Shown here: one piece after another, positions 1 through 8,516 of the stretch
Layout of the letters: the number at the start of each line of letters is the position of its first letter
How positions within the stretch are numbered: position 1 is the first letter of the stretch
Source: Ignavibacteriae bacterium HGW-Ignavibacteriae-1
GTDB lineage: Bacteria > Bacteroidota > Ignavibacteria > Kapaibacteriales > UBA2268
DNA: 64,000 nucleotides
Direction: 5' to 3'
NCBI GenBank assembly: GCA_002839825.1
Contig: PGYU01000002.1
Span: forward strand, 1-64,000
Notes under the pieces: model-generated
Told to the model about the DNA's origin: nothing
What the model saw: the letters and a program-made list of their open reading frames with translations, nothing else
The model's database searches: none
Translations under genes and position numbers: made by a program

Positions 1-115
1 CAGGGGGATTTGTTACGGTAATCCTAAAGTAGGTTTACAAATTCAAGAAAAACAAATCCCCCTTAATCCCCCTTTGAAAGGGGGAAAGCGAGCTTGCGAG
101 CAGGGGGATTTGTTT
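1..115. repeat. G/C-rich dispersed repeat patch
   Basis: The 14-base string CAGGGGGATTTGTT occurs at 1-14 and again at 101-114. Between them lies a hairpin-prone stretch of AATCCCCC runs answered by GAAAGGGGG. The style matches the other CCCCCT/AGGGGG repeats at 12.2, 12.45 and 18.04 kb. No reading frame is supported here. It looks like one of the small non-coding palindromic repeats scattered through this genome. Confidence 0.6.
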
Positions 116-148
116 TACTCCTGAAATTTGTAATATTTTATATGGTGC

Positions 149-184
149 AAAAAAAAAAGCCCCTGCTCGAAGAAAAGCAGGGGC
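149..184 (-). terminator. Rho-independent terminator after rplY
   Basis: Read on the minus strand, GCCCCTGCT pairs with AGCAGGGGC (arms at 176-184 and 159-167) around an 8-nt loop and is followed by a run of about ten U residues (149-158 as A on the plus strand). It lies 34 bp past the rplY stop, so it should end the tRNA-Gln/prs/rplY transcript. Confidence 0.85.
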
Positions 185-217
185 AAAGGGTGTAAATTCT
201 ATGAAAAGGAAAGGGAA

Positions 218-808
218 CTAAACAGCAGCTTCAGTTCCTGTAGTGGTAACTGTACCGCCTCTTGGTCTGGTAACTTGAACGATATTGGTATCGAGCGGAA
301 GGTTAATTTCCATATTTCCGAAATCAATATCACTCAACATTATACTGTCGCCCATATTAAGCTTGGTAACGTCAACTTCGAAAGCTTCGACAAGGTCAGC
401 AGGCAATGAATGAACTTTGACTTTGTGCAAAGTATGCATCAACTTACCGCCTAAACGAACACCAACAGCTTGACCAACCACCTTGATAGGCAATTCGACA
501 GTGATTTTTTGACCTTTTTTCAAGCCCAATAAATCGAAATGCACAATTGCATCAGTAACAGGGTCGAAAGAAATATCTTTCAAAAGACATTGATACGGTT
601 CGGCATGTCCTTCGACGTTCAATTGAACGATTTTTGTGATATTTGTATAAACAATCGGGCGCAAGTCAATAGGTTTGACTTTAATGCTGATGTTTTCTTC
701 ACCCTTGATATAGTAAACACCGGTAACAAAGCCCTCATTACGAGTAGCCTTGGCGCCTTTTTTACCTGTATCGCGGGTTTGAGCGTTTAATGTAATTTCT
801 TGCATCAT
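218..808 (-). CDS. rplY: 50S ribosomal protein bL25, long (CTC) form
   Basis: A 196-residue protein that binds 5S rRNA in the large ribosomal subunit. The N-terminal L25 domain (about 1-95) carries the typical opening 'EITLNAQTRDTGKKGAKATR' and the family's central 'CLLKDISFDPVTDAIVHFDL'. It is followed by a C-terminal TL5/CTC beta domain (about 100-180), so this is the longer form rather than the 94-residue E. coli form. Two ATGs are adjacent at the start (806-808 and 803-805) and either could be used. It lies 29 bp downstream of prs on the same strand and is closed by the hairpin at 149-184. The prs-rplY pairing is common in bacteria. Confidence 0.95.
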   Translation of the reverse strand: MMQEITLNAQTRDTGKKGAKATRNEGFVTGVYYIKGEENISIKVKPIDLRPIVYTNITKIVQLNVEGHAEPYQCLLKDISFDPVTDAIVHFDLLGLKKGQKITVELPIKVVGQAVGVRLGGKLMHTLHKVKVHSLPADLVEAFEVDVTKLNMGDSIMLSDIDFGNMEINLPLDTNIVQVTRPRGGTVTTTGTEAAV

Positions 809-837
809 ATTATTAAATCCTTTATTATCTTAATATC

Positions 838-1776
838 TTATCTTTCAATCTCGAAAAGTGATGAGATAGACCTATTGTCATGAGTGCGAATAATCGCTTC
901 GGCAAGTAATTCGCCGACAGTGACAACTTGAATCTTTTCCGATTCTCTCCACAAAGGTATGGAATCCGTAACGAAAACTTTTTTGACAGCTTCGCTGGCT
1001 TCGATTAAATCAATTGCATTGCCCGAAAAGACAGGATGCACAGTAATTCCGTAAATATCGAGAGCGCCCTTGCTTTTGAGTGCTTCTGCACATTTGACAA
1101 AAGTAGAACCCGTGTCAATCATATCGTCTACGATAACGGCATTTTTGCCTTGGACGTCGCCGATAATATTTATAATCTCAGAGACATTATGAGCAGGACG
1201 ACGTTTATCGAGCAGCACCAAATCCGTATTCAATCTTTTTGCATATGAGCGAGCAGTTTTGGCTCCACCGACATCCGGCGCTACAACAATCAAATTGTCG
1301 AGATTCATCTTGCGAAAAGCTCTAATCAGTACAGGCGAAGCATACAAGTGGTCGAGCGGAATATCGAAAAAGCCTTGAATTTGCGACGAATGTAAATCAA
1401 TAGTAATGATTCTATCAGCACCTGCACGAGTAATCAAATTAGCTAACAATTTAGCAGTAACCGATACACGCGGTTGGTCTTTGCGGTCTTGTCTGGCATA
1501 TCCGTAATAGGGAAGTACAGCCGTAACGCGCTTAGCTGATGCCCTTTTTGCAGCATCAATCATAATCAGCAACTCCCAGATATTATCCGCTGGAGCAAAG
1601 GTAGATTGAATCAAGAATAAGTCAACTCCGCGGACATTCTCCTCGAATTTGACCCATATTTCCCCATCGGAGAAATTGCGGATTGTAGTTTCGGACAATT
1701 CAATACCAAGGTGCCCTGCAACTTTGTTGGAGAGCCCAATATTCGACCTGCCGGAGGCTACTTTGAAATCATGCAT
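838..1776 (-). CDS. prs: Ribose-phosphate pyrophosphokinase
   Basis: Makes PRPP from ribose 5-phosphate and ATP, feeding purine, pyrimidine, His, Trp and NAD synthesis in the cytosol. From ATG 1776 the protein is 312 residues, the family's normal length. It shows the ATP-loop segment 'YYGYARQDRKDQPR', the 'DLHSSQIQGFFDIPLDHL' segment and the PRPP-binding loop 'VIVDDMIDTGST'. The frame stays open upstream to 1863, but that extra 29-residue stretch is translated tRNA-Gln plus linker and has no family match, so the start 'MHDFKVASG' is preferred. The gene sits 29 bp after tRNA-Gln and 29 bp before rplY, probably as one transcript. Confidence 0.96.
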   Translation of the reverse strand: MHDFKVASGRSNIGLSNKVAGHLGIELSETTIRNFSDGEIWVKFEENVRGVDLFLIQSTFAPADNIWELLIMIDAAKRASAKRVTAVLPYYGYARQDRKDQPRVSVTAKLLANLITRAGADRIITIDLHSSQIQGFFDIPLDHLYASPVLIRAFRKMNLDNLIVVAPDVGGAKTARSYAKRLNTDLVLLDKRRPAHNVSEIINIIGDVQGKNAVIVDDMIDTGSTFVKCAEALKSKGALDIYGITVHPVFSGNAIDLIEASEAVKKVFVTDSIPLWRESEKIQVVTVGELLAEAIIRTHDNRSISSLFEIER

Positions 1777-1805
1777 CTTAAAAATGGACCTTACGATAGA
1801 AAAAG

Positions 1806-1877
1806 CTGGGACGGCAGGATTCGAACCTGCGAATGGCGGACCCAAAACCCGCTGCCTTACCACTTGGCGACGTCCCA
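1806..1877 (-). tRNA. tRNA-Gln (TTG anticodon)
   Basis: A 72-nt cloverleaf on the minus strand. The acceptor stem TGGGACG (1877-1871) pairs with CGTCCCA (1813-1807), with discriminator G at 1806. The D arm contains GCCAAGTGGTAAGGC. The anticodon arm is GCGGG-TTTTGGG-TCCGC, giving anticodon TTG. The T arm is GCAGG-TTCGAAT-CCTGC. CCA is not encoded. It sits directly upstream of prs and may be co-transcribed with it. Confidence 0.97.
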
Positions 1878-1928
1878 GTATCCTATTTACATTTAATAGG
1901 AATACAAAAATAATAGGTTTTTAGGAAT

Positions 1929-2594
1929 CTACAAAATATTTTCTTTTAAATTTTGAAAATTTTTAGGTGGTAATGACTGAATCATCGCCAAAATGAAATT
2001 AGCAGATTGGCTCAAATCATTGATTGTGCCGTTGTTTTCGATAGTAAAATCAGCCAAAGAAATTAATTGCTCTTTCGAAGTCTGCGTGCTCATTCTTTTT
2101 CGGATTTCGCTCTCGTTAATTGAGCGACTTTCCGTCAATCTCTTGATACGTAGCTCGTCATCCGCCACCACCGCGATTACGTAGTCAAATCCGTCATCAA
2201 TTCCGGCAGAATAAATCAGCGCACTTTCGACGAAAAGCACCTTTTCTCCCGATTTGTGCAGCTCTTCGATTTTCGCTATCATCGCATCAATAACGGGCGG
2301 ATGAACAATTCTGTTCAATCGGTCGAGCTTTTCGCTGTTATCGCCAAAAACTATACTTCCCAAAAATTGCGAATTAAGCTTGCCGTCTTTGAATGCGGCT
2401 TCACCAAATTCAGCTCTGATGGCCTTGCTTACTTCAGAGTTCGTTGCCATTACATCTTTTGCCAAATCATCAGTATTTATCACAACAAAACCGCGTTCGG
2501 CGAAAATTGATGCAACGACAGATTTGCCGGCACCAATTCCGCCTGTCAATCCTATCACAAGCAAATCGTCATTTTCGTCGTTAATTTCTTCCAT
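1929..2594 (-). CDS. coaE: Dephospho-CoA kinase
   Basis: Phosphorylates the 3'-OH of the ribose in dephospho-CoA, the last step of coenzyme A synthesis. The protein has 221 residues and a Walker A loop 'GLTGGIGAGKS' at about 15-25, followed by 'INTDDLAKDVM' with the acidic pair expected for substrate binding. The CoA-domain segment 'LDRLNRIVHPPV' and the lid-like 'RIKRLTESRSINESEIRKRM' are also present. An acidic N-terminal leader (MEEINDENDD) is slightly longer than usual. It is 9 bp downstream of the DUF4412-like gene and likely shares its transcript. Confidence 0.95.
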   Translation of the reverse strand: MEEINDENDDLLVIGLTGGIGAGKSVVASIFAERGFVVINTDDLAKDVMATNSEVSKAIRAEFGEAAFKDGKLNSQFLGSIVFGDNSEKLDRLNRIVHPPVIDAMIAKIEELHKSGEKVLFVESALIYSAGIDDGFDYVIAVVADDELRIKRLTESRSINESEIRKRMSTQTSKEQLISLADFTIENNGTINDLSQSANFILAMIQSLPPKNFQNLKENIL

Positions 2595-2603
2595 TTACTT
2601 GGC

Positions 2604-3527
2604 TTATTTGCCCATGTTACCGAGATTCATCACAGTATATCCTTTGGTAGATATGTTTGTTTTTTTGTTCAGATTTACTTCGGTAACTCTCATTACAGTT
2701 TTGTCTTTTTCGCCTTTCAAAGTTGTTTCGGCTTCGAGCACAAAACCATCCCTGACGCTACTATATGGGGAGTTTTTCTTCTTTTGTTGTGATTGCAAAA
2801 ACTGGAAAGCTTTGAACGTTGACATCTTGATTTCATGGCTAATCCAAGCGTCAGTAGTGCCGTCTTCAGATTCGATTATATAATTATCGCAATTATAACC
2901 CAAAATTGACTTAGTTTTCCCGGTCTTATTTATTTTGACATTATCCGATTTTTCTTCTACGAGCGAATCCGCCATGTCTGCAAACCCCTCAAGATTCATA
3001 ATCATCGCCATATTCATGTCACCGCTTTGGGTAAGAGTAACCATGGATTTCAATTCATTATCGAAAATCATGAAAGATTTAGCTTTTTCGTCCATTTTTT
3101 TTCCGTCAGCTTCGATAATTTCCATGCCCACGTTATCGCCGGATTTGTCAAGGTGCATTTTCATTTTGGTGTTAAGTTTGCGTTTGTCGCCTTGCACTGT
3201 TTCAGTTTCCATAGCGAAATAGCCGTCAAAATTATAATTTTCGGGCAATTTTACATCAGCACCACCACCAAACATTTTGCTCATCATTCTGGCTGCTGCA
3301 GCGTCGGAATCCTCGTCTTGTTTCGTAGATTCCTGATTACTTTTCATGGAATCTTCGGCTTCGTCTAAGCCCTCGTCAATTTTTTCGTCCATTTTTTTCT
3401 CGATTCGTTCTTCAGTTTTTTTGGTGGCGCTTTCAATAGCCTTATTCTTCAATTTGTTAAGAAAACCCTGAGCAGATGCGTCAGTAGTGATAAGCGCCAT
3501 AGCACATAGAATTATGAATAATTTCAT
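2604..3527 (-). CDS. Secreted DUF4412-like protein
   Basis: A 307-residue protein with a Sec signal peptide (MKLFIILCAMALITTDASAQ, probable cleavage after AQ). Residues 22-65 are rich in Lys and Glu and look like a charged helix or coiled coil. The rest has two features of DUF4412 proteins: a segment where Met is frequent ('FMIFDNELKSMVTLTQSGD') and the motif 'ILGYNCDNYIIESEDGTTDAWIS', close to the family's 'I-G-Y-C-Y ... W-S' pattern. The function of this periplasmic family is unknown. It is upstream of coaE on the same strand and 254 bp from the divergent HRDC gene. Confidence 0.7.
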   Translation of the reverse strand: MKLFIILCAMALITTDASAQGFLNKLKNKAIESATKKTEERIEKKMDEKIDEGLDEAEDSMKSNQESTKQDEDSDAAAARMMSKMFGGGADVKLPENYNFDGYFAMETETVQGDKRKLNTKMKMHLDKSGDNVGMEIIEADGKKMDEKAKSFMIFDNELKSMVTLTQSGDMNMAMIMNLEGFADMADSLVEEKSDNVKINKTGKTKSILGYNCDNYIIESEDGTTDAWISHEIKMSTFKAFQFLQSQQKKKNSPYSSVRDGFVLEAETTLKGEKDKTVMRVTEVNLNKKTNISTKGYTVMNLGNMGK

Positions 3528-3674
3528 TACATACTCCTTGATATTTATGATAAGATGATGTTATGTTTTTGATAATTTTTGAAACGAAAGTAACTTTTAT
3601 TATTGTAAAAGTCAAAAATAGAATATAATTTAATAAAAATATAAAAAAATTCATTCTATTTCTAAATTTTTTAT

Positions 3675-3682
3675 TATTTTTG
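3675..3682 (+). promoter_or_regulatory. Candidate Bacteroidota-type -7 element
   Basis: TATTTTTG matches the TAnnTTTG -7 box used by the Bacteroidota housekeeping sigma factor, 100 bp before the HRDC gene. I see no convincing TTG -33 partner about 19 bp upstream, so this is tentative. Confidence 0.3.
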
Positions 3683-3781
3683 TACTTTTTTAATTAAAAT
3701 TGAAAAAGAATAATCGAAGTTTTAAAGAATAATCCAAGTTTTTTGAAGATAATACTAAAGTAAAGGCAATAGGCTAAAGAA

Positions 3782-4345
3782 ATGGAAGCACCAGACGCAG
3801 AATTCGTATTTTCGCGATTAGTAATACTGAGAAGAGATATAGCTGAAATTGCCGGTGTAGTGCCGCGCGGAATAATAAGCGACACAGCGCTCCGAAAAAT
3901 TGCTAATGCGATGCCGAATTCGGAAATAGATTTGAAGAAAGTATCAGGATTGAGCCAGATATTTGTCCAAAAGTATGCAAAAGTGTTTTTGCAGGAACTT
4001 AAGAAGATTCGCACTCAACCCAAAGAACACAAAGTCTCGAAATTAGCTCAAGATACTTTGACAATGATTCAGCAGGGATATACATTTGACGATTTGCAAA
4101 AGCGCCTTTTCGGTGGAAATAAGACTATGGCTGCAAATTGCATTATCGAATTGCTCGAAGCCGACCACTTTATCAACCGGAAATTGTTTTTAGATGAAAA
4201 AATTTATACAAAAGTTAAGTCTGCTTATAAAAAGAAAGCCGATATAACAACGAAGGAACTTCAAGCTAAATTTGAAGAAGAGATTGACAAATCAGTCATA
4301 AAAATGACCGTTTCATTTGTTCGTTTCGAACTTCGCCACTCTTAG
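3782..4345 (+). CDS. Orphan HRDC-domain protein with RecQ-type C-terminal helix-turn-helix
   Basis: 187 residues with no helicase motor. Residues 5-80 ('FSRLVILRRDIAEIAGVVPR', 'ALRKIANAMPNSEIDLKKV', 'VSGLSQIFVQKYAKVFLQEL') fit an HRDC domain, the nucleic-acid-binding module at the end of RecQ and RNase D. Residues 85-175 resemble the extra winged-helix/HTH module found after HRDC in some long RecQ proteins ('VSKLAQDTLTMIQQGYTFDD ...'). The upstream 254 bp contains no helicase remnant in any frame. It probably binds DNA or RNA, perhaps partnering a helicase in trans. It overlaps the convergent small gene by 4 bp. Confidence 0.65.
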   Translation: MEAPDAEFVFSRLVILRRDIAEIAGVVPRGIISDTALRKIANAMPNSEIDLKKVSGLSQIFVQKYAKVFLQELKKIRTQPKEHKVSKLAQDTLTMIQQGYTFDDLQKRLFGGNKTMAANCIIELLEADHFINRKLFLDEKIYTKVKSAYKKKADITTKELQAKFEEEIDKSVIKMTVSFVRFELRHS

Positions 4346-4599
4346 GATTTTGATAAGAGGATTCTTATCAACTTTGCTAATTCCTCAACAGATTTTGTTT
4401 TTGTCACTTTCGAGAAATGATTCACTGTGCTTTTCAGCGTAGTGTTGTTTTGCATTTCGTTCAAGAAAGTACGCCGCAATGCAATAATAGCCTTGTTGGT
4501 CAGTTCGTCGTAACGCATATGTTCAGACGAAGTCTCGCTTTGATAGCGCTCAATTTCTTGATGCGTGAATGTGTAATATGTAGTTTTCTTTTCAGACAT
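4342..4599 (-). CDS. Small hypothetical protein
   Basis: An 85-residue soluble, helical, charged protein (MSEKKTTYYTFTHQEIERYQ...). It has no signal peptide, membrane segment or motif I can recognise. Its 3' end overlaps the convergent HRDC gene by 4 bp. Codon use resembles the neighbours, and the frame is closed by good stops on both sides. It is kept as a probable gene because the opposite strand offers nothing better. Function unknown. Confidence 0.5.
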   Translation of the reverse strand: MSEKKTTYYTFTHQEIERYQSETSSEHMRYDELTNKAIIALRRTFLNEMQNNTTLKSTVNHFSKVTKTKSVEELAKLIRILLSKS

Positions 4600-4666
4600 T
4601 TACCGAAAAATTGGAATTACTCAAATTCATATTATTAAAATAATCAATTTGTAAAGAAATTCCCGT

Positions 4667-5914
4667 TCAAAATATTTCAACGATTTCGTCCTGTTCTGCC
4701 AAATATCTCGCTACTTTGACCCAAGAAAATTTCGTGGCGCCATTATCATACTCTAAGCCCCAAAAGTCATAATCGCCTTTTACTCTGTCGCCGACTGCGT
4801 TCAATGCGGTATTTCCTGTGGCACCTGTGTATTTTACAGCTTCAATGACTAATTTTTCTTTCAATGTTACGATATTAGCATCAGTTCCTGCCGAAAAAAC
4901 AGTGTAAACTGCAACCCACAGCGCATCATAAGCAGTCAGAGAATAAATATTCGCTTTGTTACCTGTCTCTTGGGAGATTTGAACTAATAGTTGCTCAGCT
5001 TTTGGGGCAGAAGATTCGTCATAGCCCATAATCGGACATACGAAATCACGGTCAATTGCAAATGTTGCCGCAGCATTGTTAGCAGGAGATAAAATCGAAT
5101 GTTCGAGAGCGTAAGCAGAACTGCCAATCCATTTTACTTTAGCTAAATCTGCGTACTTGGATGCCTCTTCCAATATTGCTGTGCCTTCGCCATAGGAAGC
5201 CATAAATATTGACACTTCGCTTGTAGGATTACTGTTCAACTCTGCTGCCACAATATCGTTCAGCTGCGAAAGTATTTGCGAGAAATCGCTTGTTGTCGGG
5301 TTATACTTAATGCCATCCGCCATTGTGGATTCTGAAAGAATGAGTTCATTTTTCAATGATGAAAGCATATCGTTTCCCCAAACATCATCACGGTACAAAG
5401 GGATTATACGTTCGAAAGATTCATTGTCGCAATAACGAGTGATAGCTTTAGCCAAGAACAAATCGCTCGGGACAAAACGGAAAATATTATCACCTTCGAT
5501 TGCCAAAGAAATAGCAACACTTGCCGGACTTAGAATCAGGAGATCGTTTTCGTCGGCAAATTGCTTGACGAATTGAACTTCGCCACTACCGAAAGGTCCG
5601 ACAAAAACTTTTATTCCTTGAGCCGATAATTCTTTCATTTTTTGCAAAGCCACTTCGGGATTTGTTTCGGTATCAGCAATAACTAATTTCAATTCATAAT
5701 CTTCCTTATAAGCTGCAATATATTCATCAATCTCTTTTTTCGCTATCTCGAGCGCAACATTTGCACTTTCACCAATTGATGATGCAGAACCGCTAAGCGG
5801 CAATAGCGCTCCGATTGTTATGCTCGGTCTGTCGCAATCGCAAGGAGATTCGGAGCATGAAATAAATGAAAGCAAGGCAAGAAGAAACAATGCACTAATA
5901 AGAATTTTTGTCAT
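4667..5914 (-). CDS. Periplasmic substrate-binding lipoprotein, branched-chain amino acid (LIV) type
   Basis: 415 residues. A lipoprotein signal (MTKILISALFLLALLSFISC) puts the lipidated Cys at about 20. The body is a type I periplasmic-binding fold of the LIV/Peripla_BP_6 class, shown by 'ITIGALLPLSGSASSIGESA', 'LVIADTETNPEVALQKMKEL', 'KVFVGPFGSGEVQFVKQFAD', 'ILSPASVAISLA' and 'AYDALWVAVYTVFSAG'. No ABC permease or ATPase lies nearby. It could therefore be a stand-alone sensor or binding protein, or serve a transporter elsewhere. The ligand cannot be read from sequence. Confidence 0.85.
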   Translation of the reverse strand: MTKILISALFLLALLSFISCSESPCDCDRPSITIGALLPLSGSASSIGESANVALEIAKKEIDEYIAAYKEDYELKLVIADTETNPEVALQKMKELSAQGIKVFVGPFGSGEVQFVKQFADENDLLILSPASVAISLAIEGDNIFRFVPSDLFLAKAITRYCDNESFERIIPLYRDDVWGNDMLSSLKNELILSESTMADGIKYNPTTSDFSQILSQLNDIVAAELNSNPTSEVSIFMASYGEGTAILEEASKYADLAKVKWIGSSAYALEHSILSPANNAAATFAIDRDFVCPIMGYDESSAPKAEQLLVQISQETGNKANIYSLTAYDALWVAVYTVFSAGTDANIVTLKEKLVIEAVKYTGATGNTALNAVGDRVKGDYDFWGLEYDNGATKFSWVKVARYLAEQDEIVEIF

Positions 5915-6122
5915 GATTAACTTTTCTGAATTTTAACGAATCAATTTGATACGAAAATAAATAAAATATTAATTCTCTCGAAAGTTAATGAACTTAGATC
6001 TGAAATTCTTTTCCTGCTATAGAGTTTTTTTACTGAAAAAGTTAAGGCATTGTTAGAAATTTGAAAATCAATGATTAAATTGCATTCTCACATTTTGTAA
6101 TTTTATAAAATTCAAATAAATC

Positions 6123-8516
6123 ATGAAAATCATATTCGTAACTGTTGTATTCTTAGCTTTTTGCACCGAGTTTTTTGGTCAATCAAATCCTAAAAGCGAG
6201 TCTTATCCCTTCGATGCTTACAAACAGCCTGTGGATATGACTGTTGACATCATTCACATCAAAGGTGAACTCAAAATCGAGCCTATCGGGCAAGTCGTTG
6301 ATGGCATTGCAACTATGTCATTCCGCACATTACGCCCGCGAGTGGATTCTCTGATTTTTCATAGTCCGGAAATTGTGATTAAATCCATTAAAATCAAAAA
6401 TGACAGTATCGCATTCAAAATCGTGGGTAATCAAACAATTGCATATCCAAAGGACAATTTGGATTACCAAGGCGTTTATGAAATGGTAATTGATTACCGA
6501 GCAACGCCAACCGAGGGGCTTTATTTCACAGGTTGGAATGACCCGAGCGACCGAATGAGAAAGCAAATTTGGGCACACAGCCCGGGAAATTGGATGCCAT
6601 TCATCAACCAAAAGCATGACATATTGACAAGCGAATTCATCGTAACTTTCGATTCAAAATATAAAGTCTTTTCAAACGGCGACAGATTGATGGAGCGAGA
6701 CAATAACGACGGCACCAAAACATGGCATTATAAATTGGACAAACCGCACGTAGTTTATTTGATTTGCCTTGTGATTGGCGAATACGACTATCGCACATTG
6801 CATTCCAAGAGCGGGGTTCCGCTCGAAATGTGGTACTACCCCGACCTGGCAGACCGTTTTGAAACTACGTATATGCACATGGAAGCGATGGTGGATTTTT
6901 TTGAAGAAGAAATCGGCATCAAATATCCTTGGAGCATTTACAGGCAAGCGCCTCTGAACAATTACCTTTACGGCGGAATGGAAACCACTACGGCAACCGT
7001 TTTCGGTGATTACATGTACATTGACCCGCGAGCATGGTGGATGCGGAATTACGTAAACGTCAACGTGCATGAGCTAAATCATCAATGGTTCGGAAATCTA
7101 ATTTCGCATCTGAACAACAAGCATGTATGGCTCACAGAGAGCTTTGCAACTTATTATGCGAAAATTTTCGAGCGGGAAATTTTTGGTGAAGATTACTATC
7201 AATGGGAGCGGGTTAAAGAATACGAACGCACAATGCATGCTGCTAAAGTGAACGATTTACCCGTCGGACATTCTCAGGGCGGCACCGACAGATGGTATCC
7301 CAAGGGCTCATTGGTGTTGGATATGATGCGAAATTTCATGGGCGACACATTGTTCCGAACTGCATTCAAATATTACGCCGAGCAACATTCGCACAAAGTA
7401 ACTGAGACCTATGATTTGCTCAAAGCAATTCGCGAATCCACAGGAATGGCTTTGGATTGGTTCTTCGACCAATGGATTTTGCGTGGGGGAGAGCCGCATT
7501 TTCAATTCAAATGGGATTATACAAAATCAAGCGATGGTGCGAATATCATTCGCTGCGATATTGCTCAAGTCCACCCGACAAGCGAATTAATCGGATATTT
7601 CAAAGTGCCTTTGCGACTCGATGTTTACTACAAAGATGGCAAATCCGAGTCATTCAATACTTGGGTTGATTCCAATTTGGCTGTGCGTGATTTCCCGGTC
7701 CGAGAAAAGCCACTTTTCCTTATATTCGACCCGGAACGAAAAATATTGAAAAAACTCCGCAATATTCGGGATATTGAACAAATTAAAGCGCAAGCGCTGA
7801 TGGCGAAAAATATGATTGACCGCTACGATGCAGTGCTCGAATTGGACAAATTCCCTATAGATGATAAGCGAGCAACTTTGCACAAGGCTTTCAAACAGGA
7901 GAAATATCAATTGGTAAAAAGTGAAATCATTCGCCAAATCGCAAATGACGACAAGTCGTACGATATTTTTGTTCAAGCGATTAACTCCGGTGATGAGTGG
8001 GTGGTTCGGTCAGTTGTTACAAACATCACCAAAGTGCCGCAAAAACTCGAAAAAGAGTATCGGAAAATACTCACAGATTCTTGCTATATCAATGTTGAAA
8101 AATCTTTGGAAAATCTGACCAAATCATTCCCGGATAAAGATTATCTGACACAGACGAAAGATGAAATCGGGTGGCGAGGTAAAAATATTCGCATCAAATG
8201 GATTGAATTGGCGATTGCCAAAGGGCAGCAAGAATTTACGGCAGAATTGGTGGATTACACAAGCATCAGCTTCGATTTCGAAACTCGCATCAACGCATTC
8301 AACGCTTTGCTAAATTTGAAGTATTACGACCGTCACGTAGTCTCAAACCTGATTTCGGCCTATTTAGATTGGCAATTCAAATTGAGCAATTCCGCAAAAG
8401 AAGTCATGCTTAAATTCGCCGAAAACGAAAAATTCAAAACAGCAATCAAAAACTACTTGAAGCAACAGGAATTCACGGAGAAGCAAAGAGTAAAGATAGA
8501 GAGGTTGGGGTTATAG
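6123..8516 (+). CDS. M1-family zinc aminopeptidase, secreted
   Basis: 797 residues with a Sec signal (MKIIFVTVVFLAFCTEFFGQ). It has the M1 layout: an N-terminal beta domain, the exopeptidase-type motif 'YGGMET' near 285 (GxMEN-like), then the zinc site H316-E-L-N-H320 with the third ligand E339 in 'WLTESFATYY'. The C-terminal 300 residues are helical. It should trim N-terminal residues from peptides in the periplasm or outside the cell. The GGMET variant in place of GAMEN is common in this branch. Its 3' end overlaps the convergent M16-like gene by 6 bp, and no terminator lies between them. Confidence 0.92.
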   Translation: MKIIFVTVVFLAFCTEFFGQSNPKSESYPFDAYKQPVDMTVDIIHIKGELKIEPIGQVVDGIATMSFRTLRPRVDSLIFHSPEIVIKSIKIKNDSIAFKIVGNQTIAYPKDNLDYQGVYEMVIDYRATPTEGLYFTGWNDPSDRMRKQIWAHSPGNWMPFINQKHDILTSEFIVTFDSKYKVFSNGDRLMERDNNDGTKTWHYKLDKPHVVYLICLVIGEYDYRTLHSKSGVPLEMWYYPDLADRFETTYMHMEAMVDFFEEEIGIKYPWSIYRQAPLNNYLYGGMETTTATVFGDYMYIDPRAWWMRNYVNVNVHELNHQWFGNLISHLNNKHVWLTESFATYYAKIFEREIFGEDYYQWERVKEYERTMHAAKVNDLPVGHSQGGTDRWYPKGSLVLDMMRNFMGDTLFRTAFKYYAEQHSHKVTETYDLLKAIRESTGMALDWFFDQWILRGGEPHFQFKWDYTKSSDGANIIRCDIAQVHPTSELIGYFKVPLRLDVYYKDGKSESFNTWVDSNLAVRDFPVREKPLFLIFDPERKILKKLRNIRDIEQIKAQALMAKNMIDRYDAVLELDKFPIDDKRATLHKAFKQEKYQLVKSEIIRQIANDDKSYDIFVQAINSGDEWVVRSVVTNITKVPQKLEKEYRKILTDSCYINVEKSLENLTKSFPDKDYLTQTKDEIGWRGKNIRIKWIELAIAKGQQEFTAELVDYTSISFDFETRINAFNALLNLKYYDRHVVSNLISAYLDWQFKLSNSAKEVMLKFAENEKFKTAIKNYLKQQEFTEKQRVKIERLGL

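Noticed and set aside
1777-1863. N-terminal extension of prs
   Set aside because: The 29 extra codons are the tRNA-Gln sequence and linker read as protein; the family start is at 1776.
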